A stretch of 17,566 nucleotides of DNA from Candidatus Bathyarchaeota archaeon (GTDB lineage Archaea; Thermoproteota; DRAE01): contig DRAE01000122.1 in the NCBI GenBank assembly GCA_011041895.1, forward strand, positions 1 to 17,566, read 5' to 3'. This document shows positions 7,830-14,333 of this stretch, piece after piece. The translations under genes were made by a program, and so were the position numbers. Position 1 is the stretch's first letter, and every line of letters starts with the position of its first letter. A model generated the notes under the pieces. That model was not told where the DNA came from. It saw nothing but the letters and a program-made list of their open reading frames with translations, and did not search any database.

Positions 7830-8990
7830 TCACTTTTTCTCTAAATACTCTTTTATTCTTTTCACTCCCTCACGTATTCTCTCACAGTCTGTTGAAAACG
7901 ATAGTCTCAAGTAACTTTCCCATCCCTTTCCAAACGCTGCGCCAGGAACAGTTGAAACTCTAGCCTTTTCAAGAAGCTCCATTGAAAGTTCCATTGAATT
8001 CTCAGAGTACTCCTTGAAATCTGCGAAGACGTAGAAAGCACCTTTAGGCTCAATGAACTTCACGCCACTCACTTTCCTAAGCTCATTTACCATTAACTCT
8101 CTTCTACGTGAATATTCCCTGACAAAGTTGCTAACTATTTCATCTGCCTTCTCAAGTGCAACCTTGCATGCAAACTGTATAAACGGTGGCACACAGGTTA
8201 TGGTGTTATCCATGAGCCTAGCCATTCTATCAACTACCTCTTCACACGCCAGAACATATCCTACACGCCATCCAGTCATGGCGAACGCCTTCGAAAAGCC
8301 TTCGATCACTATCACATTCTCAAGGTTTCTGTCACATTCGATAAAGCTATGATGCAATACATCATATGTTAGCATACTGTATATCTCGTCAGAGATTATT
8401 ACGATTTCATTCTCAGTGCAAAGACTGTAAATTTCCCTTACAGTATCTTTATCAAACACATAGCCCGCAGGATTATTCGGGGAGTTCACAATCAAAACCC
8501 TTACATCCGGGTCAATGAGTATACGCTCAAGCTCCTCCAAATCCAGCTTAAAACTATAGTCAAGCTTTAGATTGATCTCTTTGCATAGGCATAGCTTAAT
8601 TATAGCAGAATAGGATGGCCACATAGGACTCAAAGTTACAACAGCTTCTCCAGGGTCCAATATCGTTTTCAGGGCAAGGTAAATTGCATACTTTGAACCA
8701 GGCGTGACAATGACGTTTTTCTCAGGGTTTACTTCAACTCCATATCTTTTCAGAATATTTTTTGAAATCTCCTCCCGCAGCTCAGGTATGCCCTTCGAGG
8801 TAACATACTTAGTGTATTCTTGTTTCAAAGCATTGTACGCTGCTTCGATTATGGGTTTTGGAGTTGGAAAGTCGGGTTCTCCAACATCTAGCCTAACAAT
8901 GTCAATTCCCTTAGCAATGAGCTCCTTTGCTCTTCTAGCCATTGCAAGTGTAGGAGACTGCTCTACACTAAATTTTTCAGATAGTTTCAC
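7830..8990 (-). CDS. PLP-dependent aminotransferase, class I (aspartate aminotransferase-like)
   Basis: A 386-residue fold-type I aminotransferase that moves amino groups between an amino acid and a 2-oxoacid. Recognisable elements are LDVGEPDFPTPKPI (substrate-binding N-terminal region), NSPNNPAGYVF (Asn contacting PLP), SDEIYSMLTYD (Asp contacting the pyridine nitrogen, Tyr), the Schiff-base lysine Lys234 in GFSKAFAMTGWRVGY, and an RLSFS motif near the C-terminus carrying the carboxylate-binding Arg. The GTG at 8990 is the start: AGGTGA lies 6 bases before it on the minus strand (plus coordinates 8997-9002). Aspartate, aromatic or alanine specificity cannot be separated from the sequence alone. 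The 3' end lies 5 bases from the rpoK stop. Confidence 0.93.
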   Translation of the reverse strand: MKLSEKFSVEQSPTLAMARRAKELIAKGIDIVRLDVGEPDFPTPKPIIEAAYNALKQEYTKYVTSKGIPELREEISKNILKRYGVEVNPEKNVIVTPGSKYAIYLALKTILDPGEAVVTLSPMWPSYSAIIKLCLCKEINLKLDYSFKLDLEELERILIDPDVRVLIVNSPNNPAGYVFDKDTVREIYSLCTENEIVIISDEIYSMLTYDVLHHSFIECDRNLENVIVIEGFSKAFAMTGWRVGYVLACEEVVDRMARLMDNTITCVPPFIQFACKVALEKADEIVSNFVREYSRRRELMVNELRKVSGVKFIEPKGAFYVFADFKEYSENSMELSMELLEKARVSTVPGAAFGKGWESYLRLSFSTDCERIREGVKRIKEYLEKK

Positions 8991-8996
8991 TGCTCG

Positions 8997-9002
8997 TCAC
9001 CT
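8997..9002 (-). promoter_or_regulatory. Shine-Dalgarno site of the aminotransferase gene
   Basis: AGGTGA on the minus strand lies 6 bases ahead of the GTG start codon at 8990 and supports that non-ATG start. Confidence 0.7.
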
Positions 9003-9067
9003 AAAAATTTTAAATCTCTACTTTAGATTATTGTAGTTACTCAATCCAATGAATAAATGTATATCGG

Positions 9068-9436
9068 GTGTCAAATGTGGAGCAACTTGTGAGAGTAATT
9101 ATAGATAACAAGCAGCTCAAAGTCAAACTTTTAAGGGAGAAAAATCCGATAGTATGTGAAAGGTTCATGTCTATACTGCCACTTGAGGGAACAGCGCTCA
9201 CGAGAAATAGTGAGATATTCTTCATAATACCACATTCACTTGGGAGAGGAAAGCTCACTAACGAAGTTAAAGCAGGAGATGTCGCCTACTGGCCAATGGA
9301 AAACTCAATAAGCTTCTTCTACAACGATTCAAAAACGCAGGGAAACGTGATCATATTTGGGAAAATCATTGACGGCCTTGAACAGATTAGAGGGTTGACT
9401 GGAGTCTTTACGATAAGAGTCGAGAAGATAAGTTAA
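9068..9436 (+). CDS. Cyclophilin-like fold protein (DUF369-type)
   Basis: A 122-residue single-domain protein whose pattern matches the archaeal/bacterial DUF369 (cyclophilin-like, TM1367-type) family. It has an N-terminal beta strand, a CERFMSILPLEG segment, a strand with SEIFFIIP, the diagnostic KAGDVAYWP motif (68-76) followed by SISFFYNDS, and a closing strand NVIIFGKIIDGLEQ. The family has a small cyclophilin-like beta barrel, but prolyl isomerase activity is not established, and function is unknown. The start is GTG 9068; a second in-frame GTG at 9077 is possible, and there is no clear Shine-Dalgarno site. It diverges from the aminotransferase gene across 77 bases and overlaps the opposite-strand winged-helix gene by 4 bases at its 3' end. 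Confidence 0.75.
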   Translation: MSNVEQLVRVIIDNKQLKVKLLREKNPIVCERFMSILPLEGTALTRNSEIFFIIPHSLGRGKLTNEVKAGDVAYWPMENSISFFYNDSKTQGNVIIFGKIIDGLEQIRGLTGVFTIRVEKIS

Positions 9437-9774
9437 CTCAGAGGGCTTACAGTCGCTTTTTCCCCTTTGAAAAATATTACCACCTCGTTAGGATAAGTTA
9501 CTACCTTACCGATGATTTCAGCTTTTATTCGTACACCCCTCCCCTCTACAGTTAAACCTTTTGAGGTTTCTTCTAAGCCAACCCATCTGGCAACTTGTTT
9601 TCTCCCCCTCTTCCTAATCTGTATAAGGTTAGTTGCACTTAATACAGCGAGAACATCGTATACTCTTCTCTTCTTAACATTTAGCTTGCTAGCTATCTCT
9701 TCAGCGGTTAAAGCTTCACCAGAGGTCTTCAATAACTTTATAGTTTTCCTAGTTATTTCCTCTAAGTTCGGCAT
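9433..9774 (-). CDS. Small winged-helix DNA-binding protein with E2F/DP-like recognition motif
   Basis: A 113-residue protein with an N-terminal winged helix (about 5-66). Helix 2 is LTAEEIASKLNV, and the recognition helix KKRRVYDVLAVLSATNLI (34-51) is followed by a basic wing IRKRGRKQVARWVG. The RRVYD sequence (36-40) and the surrounding pattern closely resemble the E2F1 DNA-binding domain (KRRIYDITNVLEGI...), where the RRxYD residues contact the GC core of the site. A C-terminal part (about 78-111) is predicted to form beta strands and has no assignment. There is no dimerisation or transactivation region, as expected at this length. The gene diverges from the DDAH-like cluster across 151 bases containing an inverted repeat, so it may regulate itself or that cluster. 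Function as a transcription factor is inferred. Confidence 0.75.
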   Translation of the reverse strand: MPNLEEITRKTIKLLKTSGEALTAEEIASKLNVKKRRVYDVLAVLSATNLIQIRKRGRKQVARWVGLEETSKGLTVEGRGVRIKAEIIGKVVTYPNEVVIFFKGEKATVSPLS

Positions 9775-9795
9775 TCTTTCAACCCCAAGCTTACA

Positions 9796-9803
9796 TATAT
9801 AAA
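9796..9803 (-). promoter_or_regulatory. TATA box for the winged-helix gene
   Basis: On the minus strand the sequence TTTATATATG lies roughly 20-30 bases upstream of the ATG at 9774, the spacing expected of a TATA box for a leaderless or nearly leaderless archaeal transcript. Confidence 0.5.
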
Positions 9804-9889
9804 CTCCGTTGCTACGCTCTAGTTTCGAATAACTAAATGCATTAACGAAGATATAAAGTCGATGTTAACTACATCCATACAGAGTTCAC

Positions 9890-9925
9890 GCATTTATAAA
9901 CTTTATAAATAAACACTATAAATGC
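9890..9925. repeat. Perfect 9-bp inverted repeat ahead of the DDAH-like gene
   Basis: GCATTTATA (9890-9898) and TATAAATGC (9917-9925) form a perfect inverted repeat separated by 18 bases, and the right arm abuts the ATG at 9926. Two TATA-like sequences lie in or between the arms. The heptamer TAAATGC also occurs at 9834-9840, within the palindrome AATGCATT at 9836-9843. The arrangement is suitable for an operator that would block the promoter and start region, but binding is an inference. Confidence 0.5.
9893..9910 (+). promoter_or_regulatory. TATA-like promoter elements of the DDAH-like gene cluster
   Basis: TTTATAAA at 9893-9900, followed by CTTTATAAAT at 9901-9910, lies 16-33 bases before the ATG at 9926. 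The first is at the right distance for a leaderless transcript that starts at or just before the ATG. No Shine-Dalgarno site is present, which agrees with leaderless translation. Confidence 0.5.
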
Positions 9926-10720
9926 ATGACCATGAAAAAGAGAAAAAGGTGGGCATTACTACATATTCCTTCAAAGGATGAGATCTCTCTAGTAGCGAGA
10001 AAGCTAAGTCTGTCAATAGACTATAAACGTCTGATCGAGCAATATAAGGCTCTAATAGAAACTTTAACCGAGAACAGCTTAGATGTGGTGAATATCCCCA
10101 CAACATCCAGGGCTATTCCAAGGAAAGGAGCGTTCATTGGAGACGTGTTTAAGAAAATTGGCAACTTTTACATAATAGGTAATCCTCCTTCAAGAGATTA
10201 TCCAGTTTCACTAATAAAGACATTCTGTAGGGATTTTGGTATCAAACCTCTCCTCGATATATCAAAAACTCCAGGAGCCACTCTAAATTGCGGGGATCTA
10301 ATTCCCATAAACAGTTCATCAGTGGCTATTGGACTGAGTAAGGAAACAAATAACCTTGGTATCGACCGTATAGTGCATAAACTGAATATAGCAGTTTTTA
10401 TACCATGTAAAGTTTCGTATGCCCATTTAGATAACTTTCTATGCGCAACTGAAGAATGCATGATTGCTAATATAAACTTTAAAGGAACCAGCTTAGAGGC
10501 TTGGCTTAGAGCTATTGACTTCAAAATAATATTTCTCCCAGATGATGAAAGATGTTCAGCGAATATATTAAGCTTACATGAGAATATAATTATATCGTTT
10601 AAGGAAAACTTTATAGCTAACAGAATATTGAGCAAGTTAGGTTTCAAACTGTATACTCTTTCAGGAAGCGAAATATTGAAAATGGGTGGTGGTCTACAAT
10701 GTCTCGTGTCCCTGATTTAG
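9926..10720 (+). CDS. Divergent dimethylarginine dimethylaminohydrolase (DDAH)/amidinotransferase-like protein
   Basis: A 264-residue protein with the layout of the guanidino-group-modifying (pentein) superfamily, closest to DDAH. Matching points are FIGDVF (71-76, usually FVED), GNPPSRDYPV (usually GAPSRR), TLNCGDL (usually L[DE]GGD), IGLSKETN (nearly identical to the DDAH VGLSxRTN motif), His167 (HLDNF, usually HLKT), ERCSANIL (usually ESCAANVL) and the C-terminal GGGLQCLVS with the nucleophile-position Cys259. The Glu of FVED is Gly72, and the catalytic acid position of [DE]GGD is Asn121. Cys and His are retained, so it may act on another substrate or be non-enzymatic. It is the first gene of a tight cluster and overlaps the next gene by 22 bases. 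ATG 9926 was chosen from TATA spacing; ATG 9932 is also possible. Confidence 0.7.
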   Translation: MTMKKRKRWALLHIPSKDEISLVARKLSLSIDYKRLIEQYKALIETLTENSLDVVNIPTTSRAIPRKGAFIGDVFKKIGNFYIIGNPPSRDYPVSLIKTFCRDFGIKPLLDISKTPGATLNCGDLIPINSSSVAIGLSKETNNLGIDRIVHKLNIAVFIPCKVSYAHLDNFLCATEECMIANINFKGTSLEAWLRAIDFKIIFLPDDERCSANILSLHENIIISFKENFIANRILSKLGFKLYTLSGSEILKMGGGLQCLVSLI

Positions 10721-12087
10721 ACAAGCTTTTCTCCCCTAAAAGCATAGTCTTAATAGGGTCATCAACCATCAAAATCAATCAAAACATGATCTCCCCTACA
10801 ATATTTAATGCCATACGCGAGAACTTGAAGGAGTTCAAAGGAACGGTAAAGGTAATCGATATCAAGGACGGTAATGTTAAAGTTAACTTGGAGAAGGAAT
10901 ATGATGTTGCAGTAATAGTTTTGCCACCGAAAGAGACTATATCAAGTCTACGTCAAATAGGTGAGAAAATTCACTTCGCTATAATAATTCCTGGAGGTTT
11001 TTCGGATGAGGATAAAGCAAAGCTTATCGAGCTCTCAAAGAAATATAATTTCCGCATTTTAGGGCCAAACAGTATAATGGGGGTCATCTCAAGCAGTATA
11101 AGGTTAAATACATCATTTGAACCAGATTTCATACCTGAAGTTGGTTCAATATCGATTGTATGCCAGAGTGGTGGAGTAGGTGCATCTTTGCTTGACTCTC
11201 TTATAGAGGAAGGCCTTGGATTAGATCTGTCGATATGGATAGGGGATTCCCTTGACATCGATGTAATCGAAGTTCTTAAATATCTTGGAAAAAGGGATCA
11301 AACAAAGACAATTGGAATTTATCTTGAAGGTGTAAAAGATGGAAGAGCATTTCTCTCAGCGATAGCTGAAATAGTTCCAGATAAACCCATAGTCATTTTA
11401 AAGGGAGGCGTAGCTGAAGCATCGGCGGAGAGGGCTCTATTGCATACGGCATCTATAGCTGGCTCACATAGAATATTTACCGTAGCTGTGAGACAAGCTG
11501 GAGCAATAGTTGTTGAGGCTATAGACGAGTTCATTACAGCATTGAAGGCGCTAGGCTTAAAAAGTAAGTCCATGAAGGGTAGGAGTATAGCCATAGTGTC
11601 CAACGTTGGAGGCCCCGCGATACTTGCAGCGGATGCATGCTTCCTATACGGTTTTTCAACACCTCCTCTATCAGATGAAGTGTATAAGAGAATAAAGAAA
11701 GTCTTTCCACTCATAGAGCCCGTGAACCCTATAGATTTGATAGCAGATGCTGACTACAACCGCTACATAATGGTTTTAAAGGAAGTAATGAAGGAAGAGC
11801 ACATAGACGGCATCTTACTCATAACAATGTTCAGGTCATGTCTGACAACGCCTGAGGATGTTAAGAAGATAATAGAGATGGTCTCATTTAAGAAGCCATG
11901 TGTAATATATACTGGCGGATATGGTGACCTTCGCAAACTAATGTCCGTGCTTCCACCAGAATACCATCGTAAAGTAGTTGTAGTGGATGACGTTTGGAAA
12001 GCAGCTTTCGCATTTGATGTGCTATATGACTACTCTGTAACCTGTGTGGAAGCTGCTAAAAGATATATGAGCAGCGTAGTTGAATAA
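10699..12087 (+). CDS. acdA: Acyl-CoA synthetase (ADP/NDP-forming) alpha subunit
   Basis: A 462-residue protein of the NDP-forming acyl-CoA ligase family, which in archaea converts acetyl- or other acyl-CoA plus ADP and Pi to acid, CoA and ATP. Domain order is an N-terminal CoA-binding Rossmann domain (SIVLIGSS, IIPGGFS, LGPNSIMG), a succinyl-CoA-synthetase-like domain with IVCQSGGVGAS (Cys155-Gln-Ser-Gly), and the phosphohistidine His249 in LLHTASIAGSHR, corresponding to the HTGSLAGS motif of characterised enzymes. The third domain (about 290-450) includes SNVGGPAILAAD and INPIDL-like VNPIDL. The ATP-grasp beta subunit is absent from the window, so ATP binding must be supplied from elsewhere. 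The start lies within the preceding gene, with GGGTGGTGG about 6 bases ahead. Acyl specificity is not readable. Confidence 0.9.
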   Translation: MSRVPDLDKLFSPKSIVLIGSSTIKINQNMISPTIFNAIRENLKEFKGTVKVIDIKDGNVKVNLEKEYDVAVIVLPPKETISSLRQIGEKIHFAIIIPGGFSDEDKAKLIELSKKYNFRILGPNSIMGVISSSIRLNTSFEPDFIPEVGSISIVCQSGGVGASLLDSLIEEGLGLDLSIWIGDSLDIDVIEVLKYLGKRDQTKTIGIYLEGVKDGRAFLSAIAEIVPDKPIVILKGGVAEASAERALLHTASIAGSHRIFTVAVRQAGAIVVEAIDEFITALKALGLKSKSMKGRSIAIVSNVGGPAILAADACFLYGFSTPPLSDEVYKRIKKVFPLIEPVNPIDLIADADYNRYIMVLKEVMKEEHIDGILLITMFRSCLTTPEDVKKIIEMVSFKKPCVIYTGGYGDLRKLMSVLPPEYHRKVVVVDDVWKAAFAFDVLYDYSVTCVEAAKRYMSSVVE

Positions 12088-12397
12088 GCTTAGGAGTACG
12101 GGGGGATGCAAAATAAGCGCACAGCCATCTAGTATATACATTGGAAAAAAGCCCTTGTTAAACTATGTGCTTGCAGCAATGATAAACTTCAATAGTGGAG
12201 TAGACACCGTAATTCTAAAAGCTAGAGGAAACATGATTGGCAAGGCCGTAGATGTTGCAAGGATGGTCATAGAGAGAATGCTGAACACAGTGAAAATAGA
12301 GGATATTAAAATAGATAGTGAATTTATAGAGCAGGAAGGCGGCGGTAAGAGAAGGGTTTCAACAATCGAAATAACATTGAAACATGAGTTAGCATAG
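12080..12397 (+). CDS. alba: DNA/RNA-binding protein Alba
   Basis: Alba coats archaeal DNA and binds RNA as a dimer. The core matches well: IYIGKKPLLNYVLAAM (two lysines at the nucleic-acid contact position), VILKARGNMIGKAVDVARMV and RVSTIEITLKH near the C-terminus. The start is unclear. TTG 12080 is the only conventional start codon upstream of the core; it overlaps the acdA stop by 8 bases, lacks a convincing Shine-Dalgarno site and would add an 11-residue leader unlike other Albas. An ATA at 12113, 5 bases after GGGGGAT (12101-12107), would give a 94-residue protein beginning Met-Ser-Ala-Gln, very like characterised Albas. The conservative TTG boundary is given here. Confidence 0.93.
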   Translation: MNKLRSTGGCKISAQPSSIYIGKKPLLNYVLAAMINFNSGVDTVILKARGNMIGKAVDVARMVIERMLNTVKIEDIKIDSEFIEQEGGGKRRVSTIEITLKHELA

Positions 12398-12408
12398 ATA
12401 ATTCTTTG

Positions 12409-13386
12409 ATGAACAGAGAAACAATAATCGTAGGTTGCTGCGGTTTTCCAACTAGCATGAAAAAGTACGCTGAACTATTTAATGTAGTCGAGCTTCAGTC
12501 AACGTTTTACGATATTCCAAGGAGATCTACTGTTGAGAACTGGAGGGAAAGAGTACCCTCACATTTTGAATTCACAGTTAAGGCATTTCAAGGGATAACT
12601 CATCCCCCAAGCAGCCCCACATGGCGACGCTGTAGAATTCCAGTGGATCAACGAGCAAACTATGGAATGTTTAAGCCAACCAAGGAGGTAATGGAAGCAT
12701 GGAATACCATGCTGGAAATATGTAAAATCTTGAAAGCTAAAGTCTGCATTTTTCAAACACCTGCAGCTTTCAAGGCAACCAATGAAAACATAAAAAATTT
12801 AAAGACCTTCTTCACGGAAATTGATAGAGGAAACTTAATTCTATGCTGGGAGCCTAGAGGAGCAAGTTGGACAAGGGACATCGTATATGATATCTGTAGG
12901 GAGCTAAGTCTATTGCATGTAACAGATCCATTCAAGGAGCTTCCATCATATGTTAGTGAAATAGCATATTTTAGGTTGCATGGCTGCCCTCCAGGGAAAA
13001 GAATGTACGTTTACAAGTACTCGGACGATGACTTGAAGACTTTATATGAAAAATGCGAGCATATGACAGAGAGAGTCAACAAAGTTTATGTAATGTTCAA
13101 TAACATAAACATGCTTGAAGACGCCATTAGATTCTCAAAGTACATCTCAGAAGGGGAATTTATGAAGGTACTATGGGGTGCAGAGGCTATCATCGAAGCT
13201 ATAAAGCGTAGGGTAGACTTTCCAACGCGTAAATCCGATATACTTGAGAAGGCTGGTAGAATGAAGATCTTCATTAAACCTGATACACGCATTCAAGTAG
13301 CTAGTATAGTCTCAAAGATAGAGGACAAATTATATGAGAGCCCAGAGGACTTGAAAGCTGAAATCGAAAAAGCACTTACAATTTAA
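12409..13386 (+). CDS. DUF72 (YecE-like) TIM-barrel protein with C-terminal DUF2795-like extension
   Basis: A 325-residue protein. Residues 1 to about 255 match the DUF72 family: IIVGCCGFP at the N-terminus, VVELQSTFYDIP, NWRERVPSHFEFTVKAFQGITHP, ILKAKVCIFQTPAAF, CWEPRG (usually WE.R) and YFRLHG followed by the Tyr-rich KRMYVYKYSDDDLKTL. The family adopts a TIM barrel and has no settled function. The last ~57 residues (from RVDFPTRKSDILEKA, Phe271) end in KIEDKLYESPEDLKAEI, resembling the DUF2795 pattern FPasreelleaA...lerLpdreYesPaev; this is an extension not usual for DUF72. The start is ATG 12409 rather than TTG 12406 immediately before it. Eleven bases separate it from alba. Confidence 0.85.
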   Translation: MNRETIIVGCCGFPTSMKKYAELFNVVELQSTFYDIPRRSTVENWRERVPSHFEFTVKAFQGITHPPSSPTWRRCRIPVDQRANYGMFKPTKEVMEAWNTMLEICKILKAKVCIFQTPAAFKATNENIKNLKTFFTEIDRGNLILCWEPRGASWTRDIVYDICRELSLLHVTDPFKELPSYVSEIAYFRLHGCPPGKRMYVYKYSDDDLKTLYEKCEHMTERVNKVYVMFNNINMLEDAIRFSKYISEGEFMKVLWGAEAIIEAIKRRVDFPTRKSDILEKAGRMKIFIKPDTRIQVASIVSKIEDKLYESPEDLKAEIEKALTI

Positions 13387-13397
13387 ATTTCCACACG

Positions 13398-13402
13398 TTT
13401 TT
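13398..13402 (+). terminator. Possible T-tract terminator after the DUF72 gene
   Basis: A run of five T in a pyrimidine-rich stretch lies 12 bases after the stop codon and before the S25e gene. Archaeal polymerase can terminate at such tracts; support is only compositional. Confidence 0.25.
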
Positions 13403-13438
13403 ATTCATCCAAAGCTATTATTGAATTAGGTGTGAAAC

Positions 13439-13756
13439 ATGGGAGGAGGAAAAAAGCCAACTTTGTCAGCGGCTGAAAAAAGACAGCTTAAAATGCTTCA
13501 GAGAGAGGCGTTGAAGAAAATCAGAGAAAAAGGGGAAGAGAAAAAAGTTAGATTAGATTACATTCCAAAGGACATTGAAAAGCAAATACTGAATGATGTA
13601 AAGAAGAGTAAGTTCGTAACTCCACAGATGATTGCATTGAAATATGATATAAAAGTGAGCGCAGCTTTGAGATTCCTCAAGGAATTGGTTGACAAGAAAG
13701 TTCTCGAGACAGTTATATGGTCCAGCAGAGTAAAAGTCTTCAAAGCAGCTGCATAA
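13439..13756 (+). CDS. rps25e: 30S ribosomal protein S25e
   Basis: A 105-residue small-subunit ribosomal protein with a basic, lysine-rich N-terminal tail (GGGKKPTLSAAEKRQ) and a C-terminal winged helix (about 42-105): DIEKQILNDVKKSKFVTPQMIALKYDIKVSAALRFLKELVDKKVLETV. This matches eukaryotic and archaeal eS25. Its presence is a phylogenetic marker: S25e occurs in TACK and Asgard archaea and eukaryotes. ATG 13439 follows AGGTG at 13428-13432. It leads a run of four closely spaced genes. Confidence 0.95.
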   Translation: MGGGKKPTLSAAEKRQLKMLQREALKKIREKGEEKKVRLDYIPKDIEKQILNDVKKSKFVTPQMIALKYDIKVSAALRFLKELVDKKVLETVIWSSRVKVFKAAA

Positions 13757-13768
13757 AGGTGAATGCGC

Positions 13769-14101
13769 ATGGGGAAAGTAGCTTTTAAAGCATACGTTCT
13801 CAGCATAACAACAGTAACATTCCCAGATGGTGAAGATGGTGTGAAAATAGACATTGGAGAAAAAGTAGAGCGTCCATTGACTCAAGTGATAAAGCCCGTA
13901 GGCCAAGAAGGAGGGGGCATGTTCCCACAGGAGATAAAGGTTCAGATAATGGGCCCAGTGCCTAAGCCTCACTTGCAGATGAAGCCTAGAGTAGTGGTAT
14001 GGCTTTCAGCTGTCGAATGGGAAACATTGGATCCAAAGCCGAGCGTTGGAGATACCGTAACTGTCACAATTGAAGGAGATAGGGTGACTATAAGGAAGTA
14101 A
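13769..14101 (+). CDS. Uncharacterised small beta-rich protein downstream of S25e
   Basis: A 110-residue protein with no signal peptide or membrane segment. The N-terminal half contains strands around VAFKAYVLSITTVTFPDGED and VKIDIGEK, then a proline/glycine-rich linker (about 36-70), and the C-terminal part PRVVVWLSAVEWETL followed by VGDTVTVTIEGDRVTIRK suggests a small beta barrel ending in a Val-Gly-Asp turn. I do not recognise the family with certainty; the general plan recalls arcadin-1 of the crenactin cluster, but no actin gene is here. Start ATG 13769 is preferred over ATG 13763 because AGGTGA (13757-13762) is directly adjacent to 13763 and 6 bases from 13769. Spacing of 12 bases from S25e and 4 bases to the next gene indicates one transcript. 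Confidence 0.7.
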   Translation: MGKVAFKAYVLSITTVTFPDGEDGVKIDIGEKVERPLTQVIKPVGQEGGGMFPQEIKVQIMGPVPKPHLQMKPRVVVWLSAVEWETLDPKPSVGDTVTVTIEGDRVTIRK

Positions 14102-14105
14102 GATA

Positions 14106-14333
14106 ATGGGGATAGCGGATCCATCAGCTATAAAATCAACCATAGAGGAACTCACAAGGGAAAAAGACAGATTAGTTGATGAGCTCCTATCCCTGAAAGG
14201 CAAGTATGAGAAAGGAGAAATTAGCAAAGAAGAGTATGAGGAGAAGAGGAGAAAAATCGAGAGAAAAATAGTCGAGGTAATGGATAGGCTTGTTCAACTA
14301 GGGTTTATACTTGGAAATGTTAAGGCCAATTAG
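14106..14333 (+). CDS. Small coiled-coil protein with SHOCT-like helical hairpin
   Basis: A 75-residue, highly charged, almost wholly helical protein. Heptad-like Leu/Ile spacing in IEELTREKDRLVDELLSLKGKY suggests a coiled coil, and GKYEKGEISKEEYEEKRRKI resembles the SHOCT motif (short helical hairpin, often at the C-terminus of oligomerising proteins). No enzymatic motif is seen. It follows the beta-rich gene by 4 bases and overlaps the next gene by 17 bases, so the three products are probably made together and may form a complex, which is inference. The next gene being a membrane protein suggests a membrane-associated adaptor role. Confidence 0.7.
   Translation: MGIADPSAIKSTIEELTREKDRLVDELLSLKGKYEKGEISKEEYEEKRRKIERKIVEVMDRLVQLGFILGNVKAN

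Noticed and set aside
13553..13972. 139-residue minus-strand open frame rich in Tyr, His, Cys and Phe
   Set aside because: It is antisense to S25e and the following gene, both on the plus strand with good Shine-Dalgarno sites; composition is not protein-like.
14106..14333. CdvA/ESCRT-type cell division assignment for the coiled-coil gene
   Set aside because: It is too short, lacks the N-terminal PRC-barrel-like region of CdvA, and no cdvB or cdvC gene is nearby.
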